Positions 1 to 8,496 are shown, counted from the stretch's first letter. The stretch: DNA of 64,000 nt from Mesorhizobium sp. NZP2077 (GCF_013170805.1 NZ_CP051293.1:1742001-1806000); one strand, 5' to 3'. Notes: generated from the letters alone by a model not told the origin. Numbers and translations are program-made.

Positions 1-45
1 GTCGCTTCGCTCCTTGCTTCGCCCGTGGATGACGAAGACGCGAGG
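1..45. repeat. partial dispersed rhizobial repeat at window edge
   Basis: The first 45 bases (CGCTTCGCTCCTTGCTTCG followed by GGATGACGAAGACG) read like one end of a short intergenic repeat that I recall as common in Mesorhizobium genomes. Only one end is in the window, so its full extent is unknown. No gene can be supported before position 69. Confidence 0.35.
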
Positions 46-68
46 GGTGGCCGCTGGCGCTAAGCCGA

Positions 69-1436
69 TCACCCCTGCTCGGCCTGGATCCGATTGTAGT
101 CGTGGATGGTGCGGCTCAGCCGGCGGCGCAGGAAGTGCGAGATGTTGTCGAAGATGAAGACGACGAACAGCGTCAGCAGCACCATGTAGAAGACGTTGGC
201 CCAGTTGGAATTGGTGCGCATCGCTTCCCACAGCTTCAGGCCGATGCCGCCGGCGCCGACGGCGCCGATGATGGTGGCGCCGCGCGTGTTGGATTCCCAC
301 TGATAGAGCGTCTGGCTGATGAAGATGGGAATCACTTCCGGCATCACGCCATAGCGCTGCACCAGAAGACCGTTGGCACCGGTCGACTTGATGCCCTCGC
401 GCGGCTTGTCGTCGATATTCTCGAGACTTTCCGAATAGGTTTTGCCCAACGTGCCTATTTCGGTGAAGAAGATCGCGGCACTGCCGGCCAACGGGCCGGG
501 GCCGAAGGCGCGGGTGAAGAACAGCGCCCAGATCAGCATGTCGACCGAGCGCATGAAATCGAAAAAGCGCTTGAGCACCTGGCTCAGCAACCCGCTCGGC
601 GTGATATTGCGGGCGGCGAAGAAGGCCAAGGGGAAGGCGACGATGCCGCCGAGCAGCGTGCCCAGGAATGCCATGACGATGGTCTGCAACAGCTTCGTCC
701 AGACGTCGCCGTGTTGCCACTGGGCGTTGTTCCAGATGTTGTCGCCGGCCAATGCGAGGTTCGAGGTGCCGGGCTTCAATTCAGGACCGGATACGATCAG
801 CGAGATCACTTCGCTTGCCGACTTGCCGAAGAAGGGCGAGCGCGTGTCGAAGACGAAATTTGCCCAGCCAAGGAAGCGCTTGCGAACCTTGACGCGGTCG
901 ACGCTGACCCGCACCTCGCCGGCAAAGCCCATCTTGGCAACCACCTCGTCGTCATGCGCGGTAACCCAGTCGGGCACGGCGCCCGAGACCACGGGCTTGT
1001 CGCTGGTCAGCGACACCGGCACAGTCTGGCCGTTGGCCATGATCGTCGCCTGCGTCTTGTCGAAAGTGACGGATTTCGCCGGCCCGTCGATCAAGACGGT
1101 AAAGGTGCCGTTCGCGTTCTTGATGACCCAGTCCGGATTCGGGTTATCGCCCAGCGCCGAGAAGCGCGGATATTTGGGTGTGATCTCCGGCTGGTCGAGC
1201 CGGAATTCCGGCTGCAGGTCATAGCTGATCCATTGCGACAGGAAGAGCGGCAGGCGCTCCCAGTGCGATTCTCGCAGCACTTGCGGCAGGCTGAAGAACC
1301 ACAGGGCATAGACGAGATAGAGGAAGGTGCCGACGAACAGGAGCAACGGACCAAAGCGCTTGTACAAAGGACGCTGGAAGACGTGCGGGTAGCGGTCCTC
1401 GATCGACTGAATTTCGTCTGATGTCATCGTCGCCAT
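69..1436 (-). CDS. phnE: phosphonate ABC transporter permease PhnE (second copy, long form)
   Basis: Inner-membrane permease of the PhnCDE phosphonate importer, 455 residues. A hydrophobic segment near residues 30-50 is followed by a roughly 180-residue periplasmic insertion. The C-terminal half is the BPD_transp_1 permease core, with the EAA-like coupling stretch around 'EGIKSTGANGLLVQRYGVMPEV' (Q-RYGVMPEV visible) and a 'GAVGAGGIGL' loop. It is last in phnC-D-E-E and is much longer than its partner (318 residues) because of the insertion. An ATG at 1436 and a GTG at 1442 are both possible starts. The GTG would overlap the upstream stop codon, so the two permeases are probably translationally coupled and form a heterodimer. 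Confidence 0.9.
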   Translation of the reverse strand: MATMTSDEIQSIEDRYPHVFQRPLYKRFGPLLLFVGTFLYLVYALWFFSLPQVLRESHWERLPLFLSQWISYDLQPEFRLDQPEITPKYPRFSALGDNPNPDWVIKNANGTFTVLIDGPAKSVTFDKTQATIMANGQTVPVSLTSDKPVVSGAVPDWVTAHDDEVVAKMGFAGEVRVSVDRVKVRKRFLGWANFVFDTRSPFFGKSASEVISLIVSGPELKPGTSNLALAGDNIWNNAQWQHGDVWTKLLQTIVMAFLGTLLGGIVAFPLAFFAARNITPSGLLSQVLKRFFDFMRSVDMLIWALFFTRAFGPGPLAGSAAIFFTEIGTLGKTYSESLENIDDKPREGIKSTGANGLLVQRYGVMPEVIPIFISQTLYQWESNTRGATIIGAVGAGGIGLKLWEAMRTNSNWANVFYMVLLTLFVVFIFDNISHFLRRRLSRTIHDYNRIQAEQG

Positions 1437-1438
1437 GA

Positions 1439-2395
1439 TCACGCACCCATCAGGAAGGCCTGCTCGCCGACCAGCTTGCGGCGCAGCCAGGCGGAGAACT
1501 GGTCGATGAGGACGATGGTGGTGAACAGCAGCAGCACCAGCGCCAGCGTCTTGGCGCCGAAGCCGCGCGAGATCGAAAGCTTCAGCTCCTCGCCGATGCC
1601 GCCGCCGCCGACCGCGCCGATGATGGTCGAAGCGCGTACGTTGATCTCGACGCGCAGCAGCGTGTAGGACATGAAATTGGGCAGCACCTGCGGCAGGTCG
1701 GCGAAGCGCACTCGCTCGAACCAGTTGGCGCCGACCGCCCTCAGGCCTTCCTCGGCACGCATGTCGATGTTTTCGTTGATCTCGTAGAACAGCTTGCCCA
1801 ACGCACCGATCGAGTGCAGGCCGATGGCGATGATGGCGGCGATGGGGCCGGTCGAGACGATGGCCGCAAACAGACCGGCAATGACGATTTCGGGGAAGGC
1901 GCGCAGCAATTCCATGAAACGCTTGACGATGAGCCGCAGCGCCGGATGCGGCGTCAGATTGCGCGCGGCGATGAAGGAGAAGGGCACCGCGAAGGCAAAG
2001 CCGATGAAAGTCGAGACCAGCGCCACGTTCACCGTGGTCAGCATCAGCTCGAAATATTCAGGGATGTAGAAATCGCCCCAGACATAGACGCGGCCGAGCG
2101 GAAAGTTGAATTCCTGGGTGCCGGTATCGTGCGGCGAGGCGATGTCGAACAGCGCCCGCCAGACGTCGTTCCAATCCTTGGGGATCAGCCAGCTCAGGAA
2201 ATCCAGAATGTGCGGCAGACGGTCGAAGAAGTGCCCGGCATTGGCTTCGTCGGCGAACCACATGCTGGAGAGCATCGCGGCAAGCAGCAGGCCGACGCCG
2301 AGCACCGTGTAGAGTCGGCGTAACGACGTCTGGCGTCGCCAGGCATCGGCCATCTGATGGGTGCCGCCGGAGGGGGCTGTCACGGAAAGGGTCAT
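1439..2395 (-). CDS. phnE: phosphonate ABC transporter permease PhnE (first copy)
   Basis: Permease subunit, 318 residues, normal length for PhnE. After a short cytoplasmic N-terminus there is a first membrane helix (about residues 30-50). The permease core includes the coupling segment 'EGLRAVGANWFERVRFADLPQ' region and the conserved 'GAVGGGGIGEEL' loop near the C-terminus. It lies between phnD (55 bp gap, with a hairpin) and the long phnE copy. With PhnC (ATPase) and PhnD (binding protein) it imports alkylphosphonates, and possibly phosphate esters or phosphite. Confidence 0.93.
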   Translation of the reverse strand: MTLSVTAPSGGTHQMADAWRRQTSLRRLYTVLGVGLLLAAMLSSMWFADEANAGHFFDRLPHILDFLSWLIPKDWNDVWRALFDIASPHDTGTQEFNFPLGRVYVWGDFYIPEYFELMLTTVNVALVSTFIGFAFAVPFSFIAARNLTPHPALRLIVKRFMELLRAFPEIVIAGLFAAIVSTGPIAAIIAIGLHSIGALGKLFYEINENIDMRAEEGLRAVGANWFERVRFADLPQVLPNFMSYTLLRVEINVRASTIIGAVGGGGIGEELKLSISRGFGAKTLALVLLLFTTIVLIDQFSAWLRRKLVGEQAFLMGA

Positions 2396-2410
2396 GATCG
2401 GAGACGCAAA

Positions 2411-2437
2411 AAGGGCGGCGCTTTGAGCACCGCCCTT
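2411..2437 (-). terminator. intercistronic hairpin plus T-run between phnD and phnE
   Basis: Read leftward, AAGGGCGG and CCGCCCTT form a perfect 8-bp stem around an 11-nt loop, followed by a T-run. This is the form of a Rho-independent terminator or attenuator. Lying just after phnD, it would let the binding protein be made in excess over the permeases, as is usual for ABC importers. Confidence 0.55.
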
Positions 2438-2450
2438 CCCGATTTCGCCG

Positions 2451-3359
2451 TTAGCCGCCGATGGCTGCCTTACGGGCTTCGACGATGACGCTGTAGAAGT
2501 CCGGCTTCACCGGAACGTAGCCGGTGAAATCGCCGCCCTCGACGCCTTCGAAGCAGGCCTTGTCCTTCTTCGGCAGGTCGGCGAAGAAGGCGGTCAGCTT
2601 GGCGGTCATCTCGTCGCCAAGCGCAGTGCGCACGACCAGCGGGCCGTTCGGGATCAGGCCGGAGCGCCAGACTTCGACGAAGTCGTTGGGGTCGACGGCG
2701 CCCTTGGCGACTTCCTTGTGGAAGGTGCCGGAGGTGTAGCCGTTCTTGAAGTCGCCGATGCCCGAGGAATCGTCGACCGCGACATCGACCTTGCCGTCAC
2801 GCACGGCCAGAACGTTGTTCTCGTGGCCGCCGTTGAACTGCGTCGAAGCGAAGAAGGCTTCGTTCGAGGCGCCGGTGGTCTTCGGAATCTGCGTCAACGG
2901 GATCAGATAGCCGGAGGTCGAATCCGGATCGGCATAGCCAAGCTTCTTGCCCTTGGCCGACTTGATGTCGGTGATGCCGGAGGTCTTCAGCGCCAGTCCG
3001 ATCGAGTAATAGCCGGTGGCGCCATCGGTCTGCTGGGTAGTGAGGATCGGGGTGACCGCCTTCGGGTCCTTGATGTAGACGCTGGCATAGCCGGAGGCGC
3101 CGAGTTCGGCGAAGTCGAGCGTGCCGCCGAGCAGGCCCTGGATGACGCCGTCATAGTCGGCGGCGGGGAACAGCGAGACCTTCTCGAAGCCGAATTCGGT
3201 CTTAAGGTGGTCGGCGAGGCACTGGTAGTTGCGCAGCCGGTCGGTTTCGTTCTCGCCGCCAAGGATGCCGACGCGGAATTCCTTCATGTCGGCGGCGTGG
3301 GCCATGCTGGTTGCCATGGCAAGCACCGAAACGGCGCCAAAAACCATCTTCCTGAACAT
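2451..3359 (-). CDS. phnD: phosphonate ABC transporter substrate-binding protein PhnD
   Basis: Periplasmic binding protein, 302 residues, which captures phosphonates for PhnCE. The start at 3359 is set by a GGAGAG ribosome-binding site and by a clear Sec signal peptide (MFRKMVFGAVSVLAMATSMAHA, cleavage near residue 22). The reading frame stays open upstream but has no such features there. Family hallmarks are 'FRVGILGGENETDRLRNYQCL' at the N-terminus and 'GYADPDSTSGYLIP' with 'VAVDDSSG' in the ligand-binding lobes. It lies between phnC and the two phnE genes. Confidence 0.95.
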   Translation of the reverse strand: MFRKMVFGAVSVLAMATSMAHAADMKEFRVGILGGENETDRLRNYQCLADHLKTEFGFEKVSLFPAADYDGVIQGLLGGTLDFAELGASGYASVYIKDPKAVTPILTTQQTDGATGYYSIGLALKTSGITDIKSAKGKKLGYADPDSTSGYLIPLTQIPKTTGASNEAFFASTQFNGGHENNVLAVRDGKVDVAVDDSSGIGDFKNGYTSGTFHKEVAKGAVDPNDFVEVWRSGLIPNGPLVVRTALGDEMTAKLTAFFADLPKKDKACFEGVEGGDFTGYVPVKPDFYSVIVEARKAAIGG

Positions 3360-3447
3360 TGTCTCTCTCCTGTTGGTCCCGGCCTCGCGCCGGTTGCGTT
3401 CGAATTTTGACAGACGCCCTTGACGCGGGCCGGCGATCCAGGCGCTC

Positions 3448-4296
3448 TCAGTATCCCGGGAATGCGGGTTCGAGCGGTCCGGCGGATGCTTCAATCTTTT
3501 GCTTGTAGGCGATGGTGGTGGAGGTGATGGCCTCGGAGATTTCGCTGCCATTGCTGTCGGCGCCATAGACCATGCGCACAGCCTCGCGGTTGAGTTCTTC
3601 CGGCGGGCCGTCGAAGACGACCTTGCCGGCCGCCATGCCGATGATGCGGCTGCAATAGGCGCGAGCCGTGTCCAGCGTGTGCAGATTGGTGACGACGGTT
3701 ATGCCTTCGCGCAGATTGATGTCTTGCAGCGAATCCATCACCACCTTGGCGTTGAGCGGGTCGAGCGAGGCGATCGGCTCGTCGGCGAGGATCACCTGGG
3801 GCTGCTGCATCATGGCGCGGGCAATGGCAACGCGCTGCTGCTGGCCACCCGAAAGGGTGCCGGCGGGCTGGAGCGCGGTGCGGGCGATATCGAGCCGCTC
3901 GAGCGCGGCGACTGCCTCGGCGCACTCGGCGCGGGAAAACATGCCGAGAAGGTTCGAGATGGTCGAACGGTGGTTCAGCTTGCCGAGCAGCACGTTGGTC
4001 AGCACGTCGAGGCGCGGCACCAGGTTGAACTGCTGGAAGATCATCGCGCAGTCGCGCTGCCAGCGCCGGAGCGACGAACCGCCCAGCTTGGAGACATCGA
4101 CGCCGTCAAAAAAAATCGACCCCTGGCTGGGATCGCTGAGACGATTGATCATACGAAGAAGAGTCGATTTGCCAGCACCCGAACGGCCGATAATGCCGAC
4201 CATCTGACCCTGCGGGATCGAGATGTTGATATCGCTGACGGCAGTGTTCTTGCCAAATCGTCGGGTGACGCCGCGGATTTCGAGCGTGGCTGACAT
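3448..4296 (-). CDS. phnC: phosphonate ABC transporter ATP-binding protein PhnC
   Basis: Cytoplasmic ATPase of the phosphonate importer, 282 residues. Walker A is 'GRSGAGKST' (about residues 37-45), the ABC signature is '[14 protein letters not shown]' (about 148-161), Walker B is 'VILADEP' and the switch His is in 'NLHTLDTA'. It is the first gene of phnC-D-E-E. Two PHO-box-like direct repeats lie about 70-120 bp upstream, so phosphate starvation through PhoB is the expected inducer, as is known for the homologous Sinorhizobium locus. Confidence 0.95.
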   Translation of the reverse strand: MSATLEIRGVTRRFGKNTAVSDINISIPQGQMVGIIGRSGAGKSTLLRMINRLSDPSQGSIFFDGVDVSKLGGSSLRRWQRDCAMIFQQFNLVPRLDVLTNVLLGKLNHRSTISNLLGMFSRAECAEAVAALERLDIARTALQPAGTLSGGQQQRVAIARAMMQQPQVILADEPIASLDPLNAKVVMDSLQDINLREGITVVTNLHTLDTARAYCSRIIGMAAGKVVFDGPPEELNREAVRMVYGADSNGSEISEAITSTTIAYKQKIEASAGPLEPAFPGY

Positions 4297-4365
4297 GGTA
4301 ACTTCCAGTCCAGTCGCGTTGAAGGTCTGTTAAGACTTTCGCTAGCGCAGCGCCATGAACCTGAG

Positions 4366-4383
4366 GTGTCGGATTGATGTCAG
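4366..4383 (-). promoter_or_regulatory. putative PHO box upstream of phnC
   Basis: On the minus strand CTGACAT-CAAT-CCGACAC is a direct repeat of 7-mers with a 4-base spacer, close to the PhoB consensus CTGTCAT-N4-CTGTCAT. It lies about 70 bp before the phnC start and is oriented toward it. Confidence 0.6.
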
Positions 4384-4395
4384 TTTTGTTACTGC

Positions 4396-4413
4396 CCACA
4401 GGTGCAATGTCAG
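4396..4413 (-). promoter_or_regulatory. second, weaker PHO-box-like repeat upstream of phnC
   Basis: On the minus strand CTGACAT-TGCA-CCTGTGG repeats the layout of the site 30 bp nearer to phnC. The first half-site is good (6 of 7) and the second is weaker. Tandem PHO boxes are common at strongly induced promoters. Confidence 0.4.
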
Positions 4414-4432
4414 GCGCCGATTCTAGGGGCGA

Positions 4433-5143
4433 TCAGCCGAGCACCAGCAATTCCTCGAAATGCTTCATGTCCGTGAAGCTGCAGAAGGCCGGCGCCTTGA
4501 TTTCAATCACCGGGGCATGGCTGGCGAAAAGCGCGAGGCCGTCATCGAACAGGCCCTGCCAGGCCGCCGCCCTGTCGTCGGCAAGGCGTTGAATCTGATA
4601 AGCAAAAGTGATGTGGAAGGTGTAACTGTCGTGGTCTGGATGCCGGTAGCCGAACGGCACCTCCAGGGCATCGCGCCATTCCCGCATGATGCGCACGTCC
4701 TCGTCGGTGGCGCCGGCAACGGTGAGCCCCGTCGGCACGACTTCAACGACCTTGATGTTGAACGGGCCGAAGCCCTCGAAACCCTTCAGCCGTTCCAGAT
4801 AGAGCCGAGTCATGGCGTCGATGCTGGTGTCGAGCGGCACGTCCTGCGGCCAGTAGGGCAAGCGGCGGCGATGTTCGATGATACCCTGGAATAGCGTCAT
4901 ATGCAGGCTGGAAACGGGCGTGAAGGCGAGCCGGTCGGCGTCAGGCATCGCCAGCATCTTCTCGCGCACCGCAAGCACCACGGCCTCGGACGGCGAACCG
5001 CTGACGAGATGGCTGACGACGGTGTTGCCGGGCTCGGTCAGGAAATTGCCTGACGTGTCGTAGCGCGTGCCAAGATGCACCGGTGGGGTCGGATTGGAGC
5101 CGGCGAAGAATCCGGCGAGCGAGGGTTTGATAGTGTCGAGCAT
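4433..5143 (-). CDS. 2H-superfamily phosphoesterase-like protein (DUF1868 type)
   Basis: A 236-residue cytoplasmic protein with the two HxT motifs that define 2H (2'-5' RNA ligase-like) phosphoesterases: 'SLHMTLF' near residue 80 and 'YTFHITFA' near residue 178. Enzymes of this fold open or form cyclic phosphodiesters. I recognise the family as DUF1868, whose substrate I do not know. A good GGAGG site precedes the start at 5143. It sits between the C-P lyase genes and the phosphonate importer, on the same strand. C-P lyase yields 5-phosphoribosyl 1,2-cyclic phosphate, and no PhnP-type hydrolase is in the window, so this protein is a candidate for that step. That role is inference. Confidence 0.7.
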   Translation of the reverse strand: MLDTIKPSLAGFFAGSNPTPPVHLGTRYDTSGNFLTEPGNTVVSHLVSGSPSEAVVLAVREKMLAMPDADRLAFTPVSSLHMTLFQGIIEHRRRLPYWPQDVPLDTSIDAMTRLYLERLKGFEGFGPFNIKVVEVVPTGLTVAGATDEDVRIMREWRDALEVPFGYRHPDHDSYTFHITFAYQIQRLADDRAAAWQGLFDDGLALFASHAPVIEIKAPAFCSFTDMKHFEELLVLG

Positions 5144-5227
5144 AGAGCCTCCTGGGAAAGATGGCGTCCTGTCCGAGTCATGTGTCAGGGATATGAACAG
5201 GCTCTCCCATGACGATGATGAGAGGAA

Positions 5228-5845
5228 CTATCCCTCGTATTTCTCCAGGAAAGCCTCCGCCGAAAGCTCGCGAAAATCGTCTAGCGATGCGCGCAGCCTG
5301 GCGTGGTCCCAGTCCCACCAGGCAAGCGCCTGGTAACGTTCGGCGGTGCGGCGATCGAAGCGTTCGCGGATCGGTTTTGCCGGCACGCCGGCGACGATGG
5401 TGTAGGGCGCGACATCCTTGGAGACCACGGCGCCGGCGCCGACAGCCGCGCCATCGCCGACGGTGACGCCGGGCAGCACGGTCGAGCCATGGCCAAGCCA
5501 GGTGTCGTGGCCGATGGTGACGCGCTTGGCGCGCCGCTCAGCGAAAAATTCGCTCTCGTGCTCGGCGTCGTCCCAATAGTCTGAAGCGCGGTAGGTGAAG
5601 TGGTGCAGCGTCGGCCGCCAGGTCGGGTGATTGGTGGCGTTGAGGCGTACGCTTGCCGCGATGTTGGCGAACTTGCCGATCGTCGCGCACCAGACGGCGC
5701 AGTCCTGCATCATGTAGGAATAGTCGCCGAGTTCGCTTTCCGAAACCCGGCTGCGGTCGGCGATTTCGGTCCATCGGCCGAGTGTAGAATTGTGTACCTC
5801 CGCCGTCGGATGAACCAGCGGCATCTCCGACAGTTTCCTGGTCAT
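5228..5845 (-). CDS. phosphonate-associated hexapeptide-repeat acyltransferase
   Basis: A 205-residue left-handed beta-helix acyltransferase of the xenobiotic or chloramphenicol acetyltransferase type. Hexapeptide repeats run through 'VTIGHDTWLGHGSTVLPGVTVGDGAAVGAGAVVSKDV', followed by the standard 'YTIVAGVPAKPIRERF' ending. It matches the subgroup found in phn operons (TIGR03308-like, from memory). Its start overlaps the phnL stop by ATGA, so it belongs to phnGHIJKL. Its acceptor is unknown. By analogy with PhnO it may acetylate an aminoalkylphosphonate, but the fold differs from PhnO (GNAT). Confidence 0.85.
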   Translation of the reverse strand: MTRKLSEMPLVHPTAEVHNSTLGRWTEIADRSRVSESELGDYSYMMQDCAVWCATIGKFANIAASVRLNATNHPTWRPTLHHFTYRASDYWDDAEHESEFFAERRAKRVTIGHDTWLGHGSTVLPGVTVGDGAAVGAGAVVSKDVAPYTIVAGVPAKPIRERFDRRTAERYQALAWWDWDHARLRASLDDFRELSAEAFLEKYEG

Positions 5846-6549
5846 GCGGCGAGTTTTCCCGGGGCAAAGGCGGTGACGTCGATGATGCGGTCGGCAACCG
5901 CCTCGCGCACATCATGGTCGTGGAAGATGCCAAGCAATGCGACGCCGGCCGCTTTCTTGGCGGCGATGAGTTCTATCACCACATCGCGGTTCTTGGCATC
6001 GAGCGAGGCGGTCGGCTCGTCAAGCAGCAGGATCGGGTGATCGGTGATGAAGCCGCGCGCGATGTTGACGCGCTGCTGCTCGCCGCCGGAGAAGGTCGCC
6101 GGCGGCAGCGCCCAGAGTTTTTCCGGCAAGTTGAGCCGGGCCAGCAGGGCGCGCGCCTTGTCGCGGGCAATATCGCGGTCCTCGCCGCGCTCGACCAGCG
6201 GCTCGGCGACGACGTCGAGCGCCGAGACGCGTGGCACGGTGCGCAGGAACTGGCTGACATAGCCGATCGTTTGCCGGCGTACGGCAAGCACGGTGCGCGG
6301 GCTGGCGTGGGCGAGATCGATCAGTCCGTCCCCGTGCATGACGATGATCTGGCCCTCGTCGACGGCGTAGTTGCCGTAAAGCATCTTCAGGATCGAACTC
6401 TTGCCGGCGCCGGATGGGCCGCCGAGCACGGTGCATTCGCCAGCCTTGATCGAGAAGGAGACACCGGAAACGACCGGCAGTTTGATGCCGTCGCGCAGAT
6501 GCATCGTGAAGCTCTTGGCGACGTCGGAGACAACGAGGGGCGTCGGCAT
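5842..6549 (-). CDS. phnL: C-P lyase accessory ATP-binding protein PhnL
   Basis: ABC-type ATPase of 235 residues without a membrane partner. In the E. coli system PhnL docks with PhnK on the PhnGHIJ core. Walker A is 'GGPSGAGKSSIL' (about 39-50), the signature is 'FSGGEQQRVNIARG' (about 158-171) and Walker B is 'ILLLDEPTASLD'. The insert 'VLAVRRQTIGYVSQFLRTVPRVSA' is typical of PhnL. It follows phnK by 2 bp and overlaps the next gene by 4 bp. Confidence 0.94.
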   Translation of the reverse strand: MPTPLVVSDVAKSFTMHLRDGIKLPVVSGVSFSIKAGECTVLGGPSGAGKSSILKMLYGNYAVDEGQIIVMHGDGLIDLAHASPRTVLAVRRQTIGYVSQFLRTVPRVSALDVVAEPLVERGEDRDIARDKARALLARLNLPEKLWALPPATFSGGEQQRVNIARGFITDHPILLLDEPTASLDAKNRDVVIELIAAKKAAGVALLGIFHDHDVREAVADRIIDVTAFAPGKLAA

Positions 6550-6551
6550 GA

Positions 6552-7328
6552 TTACACCTGCAAGATCGAGGAAACGAGAAGCTGCGTGTAGGGCGCGCGC
6601 GGGTCGTCGAGCACGCGGTCGGTGAGGCCGCTTTCGACAACGCGGCCGTCCTTCATCACCATCATGCGTTGCGACAGAAGGCGTGCCACCGCGAGGTCGT
6701 GGGTGACGACGATGGCCGCGAGGCCAAGATCGGTGACCAGCCCGCGCAGGAGATCAAGCAGGCGCGCCTGCACGGAGACGTCGAGGCCGCCGGTCGGCTC
6801 ATCCATGAACACCAGGCGTGGGCCGGTGACGAGGTTGCGGGCGATCTGCAGGCGCTGGCGCATGCCGCCGGAGAAGGCGCGCGGCTCGTCGTCGATGCGG
6901 TCCTCGTCGATCTCGACGCGCGACAGCCAGTCGACGGCGGTGGCGCGGATCTTGCCATAGTGGCGGTCGCCCACCGCCATCAGCCGTTCACCGACATTGG
7001 CGCCTGCCGAAACCGTCATGCGCAGGCCGTCGGCGGGGTTCTGATGGACAAAACCCCAGTCGGTGCGCATCAGGAAGCGGCGCTCGGCCTCGCTCATCCG
7101 GTAGAGTTCGCGGAACTGGCCGTCGCGCATGCGGTAGCTGGCGGTGCCGGAGGAGGGTATGAGCCGCGTCGACAGGCAGTTGAGCAGCGTCGTCTTGCCG
7201 GAACCGGATTCACCGACCACAGCCAGGACCTCGCCCGGCCACAGGTCGAACGAGACATTGTCGCAGCCGACGCGCGAGCCATAGAACTTGGAGAGCGCCG
7301 AGACGCGCAGCAACGGTTCGTCGGTCAT
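6552..7328 (-). CDS. phnK: C-P lyase complex ATP-binding protein PhnK
   Basis: ABC-type ATPase, 258 residues, that binds the PhnJ surface of the C-P lyase core in E. coli. Walker A is 'GESGSGKTTLL', the signature is 'FSGGMRQRLQIARNL' and Walker B is 'LVFMDEPTGGLD'. The start at 7328 (MTDEPLLRVS) is chosen because it overlaps the phnJ stop as ATGA. The frame is open further upstream, but that part lies inside phnJ and does not resemble the family. Confidence 0.94.
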   Translation of the reverse strand: MTDEPLLRVSALSKFYGSRVGCDNVSFDLWPGEVLAVVGESGSGKTTLLNCLSTRLIPSSGTASYRMRDGQFRELYRMSEAERRFLMRTDWGFVHQNPADGLRMTVSAGANVGERLMAVGDRHYGKIRATAVDWLSRVEIDEDRIDDEPRAFSGGMRQRLQIARNLVTGPRLVFMDEPTGGLDVSVQARLLDLLRGLVTDLGLAAIVVTHDLAVARLLSQRMMVMKDGRVVESGLTDRVLDDPRAPYTQLLVSSILQV

Positions 7329-8218
7329 TGTGCCGGCTCCATGTTTTCTGAGGCAGCTTCGGGGGCAAGGTGGCCGCGATGGCCATCGGCCCGCCGCTTC
7401 TCGCAGTGGTCGGTGTCGGAGCAGACGAACATGTGGCCGCCATGGTCGTCGAGGATCACCTCGTCGAGATAGACATTCTCGGCGGCGCACAGCGCGCAGG
7501 GCTGGTCGAAGGTCTGCACCTCGAACGGATGATCCTCGAAGTCGAGGCTGACGACCTCGGTGAACGGTGGCACCGCATAGATGCGCTTTTCGCGGCCGGC
7601 GCCGAACAGCTGCAGGGCCGGCGAGCGGTGCATCTTCGGGTTGTCGAATTTCGGCGTCGGCGAGGGGTCCATCACATAGCGGCCTTCGACCTTGACCGGA
7701 TAGGCATAGGTGGTGGCGATGCGGCCGTGCTTGGCGATGTCCTCATAGAGCTTCACATGCATGAGGCCGTATTCCTCCAGCGCATGCATCTTGCGCGTTT
7801 CGGTCTCGCGCGGCTCGAGGAAGCGCAGCGGCTCCGGAATGGGCACCTGATAGACCAGCACTTGGCCGGCGGTGAGCGGATGTTCGGGAATGCGGTGGCG
7901 GGTCTGGATGATGGTGGCGCTGGCGGTGTCGGTGGTCACAGCGACATTGGCGACCTTCTTGAAGAAGGCGCGGATCGAGACCGCATTGGTGGTGTCGTCG
8001 GCGCCCTGGTCGATCACCTTCAGCACGTCATCGGGGCCGATGATCGAGGCGGTGACCTGGACGCCGCCGGTGCCCCAACCATAAGGCATCGGCATCTCGC
8101 GCGAGGCGAACGGCACCTGATAGCCGGGAATGGCGATGCCCTTCAGGATCGCCCGGCGGATCATCCTTTTGGTCTGCTCGTCGAGATAGGCGAAGTTGTA
8201 GGTGGCGATGTCGGTCAT
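7325..8218 (-). CDS. phnJ: alpha-D-ribose 1-methylphosphonate 5-phosphate C-P lyase PhnJ
   Basis: Radical-SAM enzyme that breaks the carbon-phosphorus bond, giving methane or another alkane and 5-phosphoribosyl 1,2-cyclic phosphate; 297 residues. The N-terminus 'YNFAYLDEQTKRMIRRAILKG' and the block 'MPYGWGTGG' match E. coli PhnJ closely. The C-terminal cysteines have spacing C-x2-C-x21-C-x5-C, as in E. coli PhnJ (three ligate the cluster and one gives the thiyl radical). ATG 8218 is preferred over GTG 8233 because it aligns with the family start. It overlaps phnK. Unusually, 307 bp separate it from phnI. Confidence 0.97.
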   Translation of the reverse strand: MTDIATYNFAYLDEQTKRMIRRAILKGIAIPGYQVPFASREMPMPYGWGTGGVQVTASIIGPDDVLKVIDQGADDTTNAVSIRAFFKKVANVAVTTDTASATIIQTRHRIPEHPLTAGQVLVYQVPIPEPLRFLEPRETETRKMHALEEYGLMHVKLYEDIAKHGRIATTYAYPVKVEGRYVMDPSPTPKFDNPKMHRSPALQLFGAGREKRIYAVPPFTEVVSLDFEDHPFEVQTFDQPCALCAAENVYLDEVILDDHGGHMFVCSDTDHCEKRRADGHRGHLAPEAASENMEPAQ

Positions 8219-8283
8219 GGCGATCACATCCACATTGTGCTATTGAATTGGCGTCCAAGACGCGGAAACAGGTGCGAATTCAG

Positions 8284-8496
8284 ATGGACTCGACCGGATG
8301 GATGCATCTCGGAATCCTGCTGCTGGTGTTTGCCGGCGCAGTGGCTTTTTTCCTTCGGCGTATGATCCTGCCCGAGCCAAGAGACGGCTCGCAAGGTGAG
8401 TCCGCGGGCGGCGGCGGCAATGGTGGCTACCCCGGGTATGATGGCTATGGCGGTCATTCCCACGACGGTGGTGGCCATGGAGGCAGTGGGCACTGA
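8284..8496 (+). CDS. small Gly/His-rich single-pass membrane protein, antisense within the phn cluster
   Basis: A 70-residue protein encoded opposite to the phn genes in the gap between phnJ and phnI. Residues 6-24 form one membrane helix ('HLGILLLVFAGAVAFFLRR'). The tail is rich in Gly, His, Tyr and Asp (GGHSHDGGGHGGSGH at the end), which suggests metal binding or a low-complexity tail. A longer form from TTG 8248 is possible. I recognise similar short proteins in rhizobia but no function. The gap it occupies and its coherent composition support a real gene. It could also be chance, since no strong ribosome-binding site precedes it. Confidence 0.55.
   Translation: MDSTGWMHLGILLLVFAGAVAFFLRRMILPEPRDGSQGESAGGGGNGGYPGYDGYGGHSHDGGGHGGSGH

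Noticed and set aside
102..1421. 439-codon plus-strand frame opposite the long phnE
   Set aside because: Low-complexity Glu/Asp/Arg product typical of antisense translation, with no ribosome-binding site.
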